Below, piece by piece: positions 5,816 through 8,359 of a stretch of DNA of 8,359 nucleotides (positions are counted from its first letter, which is position 1; each line of letters starts with the position of its first letter). The stretch covers positions 1 through 8,359 of the forward strand of contig JANTGD010000143.1 of NCBI GenBank assembly GCA_024763135.1, written 5' to 3'. The translations under genes were made by a program, and so were the position numbers. The notes under the pieces are model-generated. The model was not told the origin of the DNA. It saw nothing but the letters and a program-made list of their open reading frames with translations, and did no database searches. Origin of the DNA: Thiotrichales bacterium (GTDB taxonomy: Bacteria > Pseudomonadota > Gammaproteobacteria > UWMA-0217).

Positions 5816-6103
5816 TGTTGAGGAGAACGACCCGCAAAATCGTTGGTTACGATCGCGCCATAAAAGGGGACTGTAGCGTCTGGAAAGCGAATAAAGAATA
5901 GTGACTACTTAGCTCACCCCTGGAAGACGTTATCTCTGCGTTAAACAATGGTCAGTTACGTTTTTAAACGCAAAAGTGTCGCCATGACCAGACGTATCTC
6001 AGGGGCAATCTAAGCCGTTATTTCTCATGGTATCTACTCGCTGAAGCGTTACAAAAAATAAACATGCACACCCGTCGGATTGGTTTGCCGGAGCGTCCGA
6101 ATC
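5816..6103. promoter_or_regulatory. Upstream region of the lrv gene with nested inverted repeats
   Basis: No gene is seen in these 288 bases. Two short inverted repeats are nested: CCCCTG (5917-5922) with CAGGGG (6000-6005), and TGGTCA (5949-5954) with TGACCA (5985-5990). A near-direct repeat AGACGTTATCTC / AGACGTATCTC (about 5925-5936 and 5990-6000) accompanies them. This is the only space in which a promoter for lrv and the following genes could lie. I found no good sigma-54 -24/-12 match (GG-N10-GC with TGGCA context) and no clear NifA site (TGT-N10-ACA). The regulatory role is inferred from position. Confidence 0.35.
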
Positions 6104-6838
6104 ATGTCTAACCAGGAATTTAAAACCCCCAAGGCGGACTGTTCGAGCTGTCCGCATTCGGAGGATCGTCTCAAAACCAAACGTTGCTATCCCGGGGATG
6201 TCTGCGTGCGCGCCATGAGTGGCCGGCAGATTGCCCGTTTTTTCAATGTTAATCCCGATTTAGCCGAAGCCTATGCCGGGGACGACTTTTGGGAGCGACG
6301 CGCAATTGCGGCCCGTTACCTGTCGCAGCGACGCCTGCTCCAAATGATCGGTGATCCGGATGAAGTAGTGCGTCGCGTGTTGGCCTATCGGTTACCTGTG
6401 GAGGCGCTGGAAGCACTGATCGACGATCCAGATAGGGAGGTGCGTATCACCGTTGCGGATCGACTCCCGCAAGACCTCTTAGAAAAACTCGTGGAGGACA
6501 AAGATTACCTGGTGCGCCAATATGTCGCGCGTCGGATGAAGCCGGGCCGTTTATTCCGCATGATGACCGATCCCGATCGCGAGGTGCGAAAAACCGTCGC
6601 CCAACGCCTGCCCACGGAAAGCCTGGGCTTGATGCTCGGTGACGCTGAGGCAGAGATTAGGCAGGTCATCGCCGAGCGGATCGAAGCAGATGCGCTTGAA
6701 CCGTTATTGCATGACGAAGACTGGCGCGTGCGGTTAACCGCATGTTTGCGTGCGCCCCTCGATAATCTGCCCATTATGTTAGAAGACCCGGATGAGGACG
6801 TGCGCGCAGTCGCCCGGGAACGCCTTTCAGACGAATAA
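6104..6838 (+). CDS. lrv: LRV-type 4Fe-4S leucine-rich repeat variant protein
   Basis: This 244-residue protein has the layout of the A. vinelandii LRV protein, whose structure is known: a small N-terminal [4Fe-4S] domain followed by a right-handed helical repeat solenoid. The cluster ligands should be Cys13, Cys16, Cys28 and Cys34 (CSSC, RCYPGDVC). FWERRAIAARYL starts the solenoid. From residue 65 the repeats run at an exact 24-residue period (65, 89, 113, 137, 161, 185, 209, 233), each with a VR-x2-VA-x-RLP start and a DPDREV-like end. That gives seven full copies and one partial. Function is unknown; the surface suggests protein binding with a redox or O2-sensing cluster. I chose ATG 6104, with GGAG 10 bases upstream; a TTG at 6080 is an alternative. 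The next gene starts 2 bases after the stop. Confidence 0.9.
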   Translation: MSNQEFKTPKADCSSCPHSEDRLKTKRCYPGDVCVRAMSGRQIARFFNVNPDLAEAYAGDDFWERRAIAARYLSQRRLLQMIGDPDEVVRRVLAYRLPVEALEALIDDPDREVRITVADRLPQDLLEKLVEDKDYLVRQYVARRMKPGRLFRMMTDPDREVRKTVAQRLPTESLGLMLGDAEAEIRQVIAERIEADALEPLLHDEDWRVRLTACLRAPLDNLPIMLEDPDEDVRAVARERLSDE

Positions 6839-6840
6839 AA

Positions 6841-7839
6841 ATGCATTCATTTACTCAATACATTCAGATTCTGGCAAAAGGGCGTAACGGCATGCGTTCG
6901 CTCACGCAGGCAGAAGCCTACGGCGCCATGCGTATGATCGCACAATATGAAATAGAGCCAGAGCAGCTTGGGGCGTTCTTAATGTTACTGCGGGTCAAAG
7001 AGGAAACACCAGAGGAAGTCGCCGGCATGACAGTGGCATTGCGAGAATCCCTGCCACCCCCGCGTCTGATGCGTCAACCAGCCATTGATTGGCCCGCCTA
7101 TGCAGGCAAAAAAAGACACTTGCCCTGGTTTCTCCTTGCGGCACTGTTGTTGGGGCAACATGGGTATCCCGTGTTAATGCACGGCTTAAGCCGAGACGAC
7201 GAGCGGATCTACGTCCCCCAAGCCCTGCAAGCGCTTGGTCTGGAAACGGCCGATACCTGGCCGGTGGTGGAGCAGCAGTTGCAACATCAAGGTTTTGCAT
7301 TTTTGCCCATCGACGCAATGTCCGAGCTGACTGCGGAATTAATTGAAACCCGCCAGCAACTGGGATTGCGGTCTCCGATCAATTCGGTTGCGCGCATGCT
7401 CAACCCATTACGCGCACCGCTGTCGGTGCTGGGCGTCTTTCACCCAAATTATGCAGCCATTCACCAACAGGCTGCACGGTTGCTCGACGCGCAACAGACA
7501 CTGGTGGCCAAAGGCGAGGGGGGAGAGTTCGAGCGCCTGCCGGAACGTGCCGTGCAAGTAGCGCTGCAGCGCCAACAGCAGCTCGACGCCCAGCCCTGGG
7601 AAGCGCTGGAAAAACCCGGGCGTTTGCGGAAACCCGCGCAACTTGACTTAAATCATTTTGCCGCGGTATGGCGTGGCGCAGCGGATGATGTCTATGGAAC
7701 AATGGCGGTGACCGGCACCCTGGCCATCGTAATCCATGCACTGGGTCTCGCACCCAGCCCCGCAGCGGCACAGCAGCTCGCGGACCACTGGTGGCAAATG
7801 CGCCGCCAAACCCCAAGCAAAAAATCGGAGAGGGCGTGA
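6841..7839 (+). CDS. TrpD2/YbiB-like glycosyltransferase-3 fold protein
   Basis: The 332-residue protein resembles the family related to anthranilate phosphoribosyltransferase (TrpD) and E. coli YbiB. The N-terminal helical domain matches well: YIQILAKGRNGMRSLTQAEA (7-26), then QLGAFLMLLRVKEETPEEVAG (42-62). The fold continues through LPWFLLAALLLGQHGYPVLMHG (94-115), LGLRSPINSVARMLNPL (174-190) and GEGGEFER (225-232). The TrpD GTGGD loop that binds PRPP is replaced by YAGKKRHLPW, as in YbiB-type proteins, so ordinary TrpD activity is unlikely. YbiB-type proteins are reported to bind nucleic acid. It starts 2 bases after the lrv stop with no clear ribosome-binding site, suggesting coupling to lrv; ATG 6892 would cut the conserved N terminus. 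Its stop shares one base with the next start (TGATG). Confidence 0.8.
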   Translation: MHSFTQYIQILAKGRNGMRSLTQAEAYGAMRMIAQYEIEPEQLGAFLMLLRVKEETPEEVAGMTVALRESLPPPRLMRQPAIDWPAYAGKKRHLPWFLLAALLLGQHGYPVLMHGLSRDDERIYVPQALQALGLETADTWPVVEQQLQHQGFAFLPIDAMSELTAELIETRQQLGLRSPINSVARMLNPLRAPLSVLGVFHPNYAAIHQQAARLLDAQQTLVAKGEGGEFERLPERAVQVALQRQQQLDAQPWEALEKPGRLRKPAQLDLNHFAAVWRGAADDVYGTMAVTGTLAIVIHALGLAPSPAAAQQLADHWWQMRRQTPSKKSERA

Positions 7840-8359
7840 TGCAGGCGGACTCAATCGCAGCTTTAGAGGATCTTGTAAAACTCAGCACGCGCAGCCAGCC
7901 CAGTGATGGCCTGGCTGCTCTGGAAACGCAATTACATGCACTGATGCCCGATCTGGCATTCAAATGGGCGCTGACGCGGGGTAATTGGCATCGCCTCGGT
8001 GGTGTTGTGGATGGAGAATATCGGCGCGTGAGCGACAATATTGCCGAATGGGCGGAACAGGCATCGGGTGGCGATGTAGACCATCTCATTACCGAGTATG
8101 TCGACAAGCATTATTTTGCTACGCGCCTTTCCGGCAAAACGCATTATTTCACCGCTCCGGTCGGCGATGCGCCCGAGCAGTTCATTCAATTGGAGATCGA
8201 GGAGCTGCAAGAAGTCATCGAGCGTCCTTTGGTCGATCCCGATTGGTTCCCTGAGAGCATCGAAGAATTTTTGGATCCCCTGGATTTTCCACACTTGGAA
8301 CCCGAACCGATCGGCAAGCCTTATTATCTCTTTCGGCGCATCACGCCAATCGATCAATT
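7839..8359 (+). CDS. Unrecognised acidic protein, N-terminal 173 residues (runs off window)
   Basis: The frame opens at ATG 7839, overlapping the preceding stop as TGATG, with a good ribosome-binding site GGAGAGG (7827-7833). It stays open to the window edge (173 full codons). The protein is soluble-looking and acidic, with no signal peptide, membrane segment or Fe-S cysteine motif; no cysteine occurs in the visible part. Recognisable stretches are KWALTRGNWHRLGG (42-55), YFATRLSGKTHYFTAPVG (92-109), QFIQLEIEELQEVIERPLVD (114-133), DWFPESIEEFLDPLD (135-149) and PYYLFRRITP (161-170). I recall similar proteins in gammaproteobacterial nif regions but cannot name a family or function. The tight coupling to the TrpD2-like gene and lrv implies a shared operon and possibly a shared task. 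Confidence 0.85.
   Translation, partial: MQADSIAALEDLVKLSTRSQPSDGLAALETQLHALMPDLAFKWALTRGNWHRLGGVVDGEYRRVSDNIAEWAEQASGGDVDHLITEYVDKHYFATRLSGKTHYFTAPVGDAPEQFIQLEIEELQEVIERPLVDPDWFPESIEEFLDPLDFPHLEPEPIGKPYYLFRRITPIDQ

Noticed and set aside
5647..5824. 8-base direct repeat GTTGAGGA at 5647-5654 and 5817-5824 as a target duplication of element copy 2
   Set aside because: The left copy overlaps the terminal repeat while the right one lies outside it, so they do not bound the element symmetrically. A 4-base TTRA flank fits the ends better.
6080..6103. TTG start extending the lrv protein by 8 residues
   Set aside because: The ATG at 6104 with GGAG 10 bases upstream is the simpler start. The extra residues show no conserved feature.
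7400..8107. Long - strand open frame (235 codons) opposite the TrpD2-like and unknown genes
   Set aside because: It lies antisense to two well-supported coupled genes, is rich in Arg, Ser, Pro and Ala as expected of a GC-rich shadow, and has no family features.

Overview
The window is a piece of a molybdenum-nitrogenase (nif) gene region, all genes on the + strand. NifD, NifK, NifT and NifY look closely related to those of Azotobacter vinelandii: NifD and NifK keep the same residue numbering at every cofactor ligand. The ferredoxin is of the Allochromatium type and there is an LRV-type Fe-S protein. Together these point to a diazotrophic gammaproteobacterium of moderate GC content, for example a sulfur-oxidiser or methanotroph-like lineage. 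I cannot name genus or species.

Layout. Bases 1-48 are the last 15 codons and stop of nifH. A 264-base gap with a strong hairpin precedes nifD (313-1794). A 107-base gap with a second strong hairpin precedes nifK (1902-3473), which ends at a textbook intrinsic terminator (3482-3515). Next comes a short palindromic element with long terminal inverted repeats (about 3523-3650), then nifT (3686-3898), a 2[4Fe-4S] ferredoxin gene (3929-4123), a hairpin, nifY (4314-5042) and a small nif-associated gene overlapping it by 4 bases (5039-5305). In A. vinelandii the nifY stretch leads towards nifEN. Here it is followed by about 800 bases with no convincing gene, holding a second copy of the same palindromic element (about 5652-5811). 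The window then resumes with a tightly packed set: an lrv-type Fe-S repeat protein (6104-6838), a TrpD2/YbiB-like protein (6841-7839) and an unrecognised gene running off the right edge (7839-8359).

How it works together. NifH is the electron-donating Fe protein, and NifD and NifK form the MoFe protein that reduces N2. NifY is expected to hold apo-dinitrogenase or FeMo-cofactor during maturation. The ferredoxin probably supplies low-potential electrons or serves cofactor assembly. NifT, the small 88-residue protein, the LRV protein and the TrpD2-like protein are recurrent nif companions with no firmly assigned role.

The most unusual content is in the non-coding DNA. The two copies of one MITE-like element share an 18-base end and sit exactly at the two breaks in the nif gene order. 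One of them can form two mutually exclusive hairpins directly between the nifK terminator and nifT. The lrv / trpD2-like / unknown-gene trio is the best candidate for an undescribed nif-linked module.
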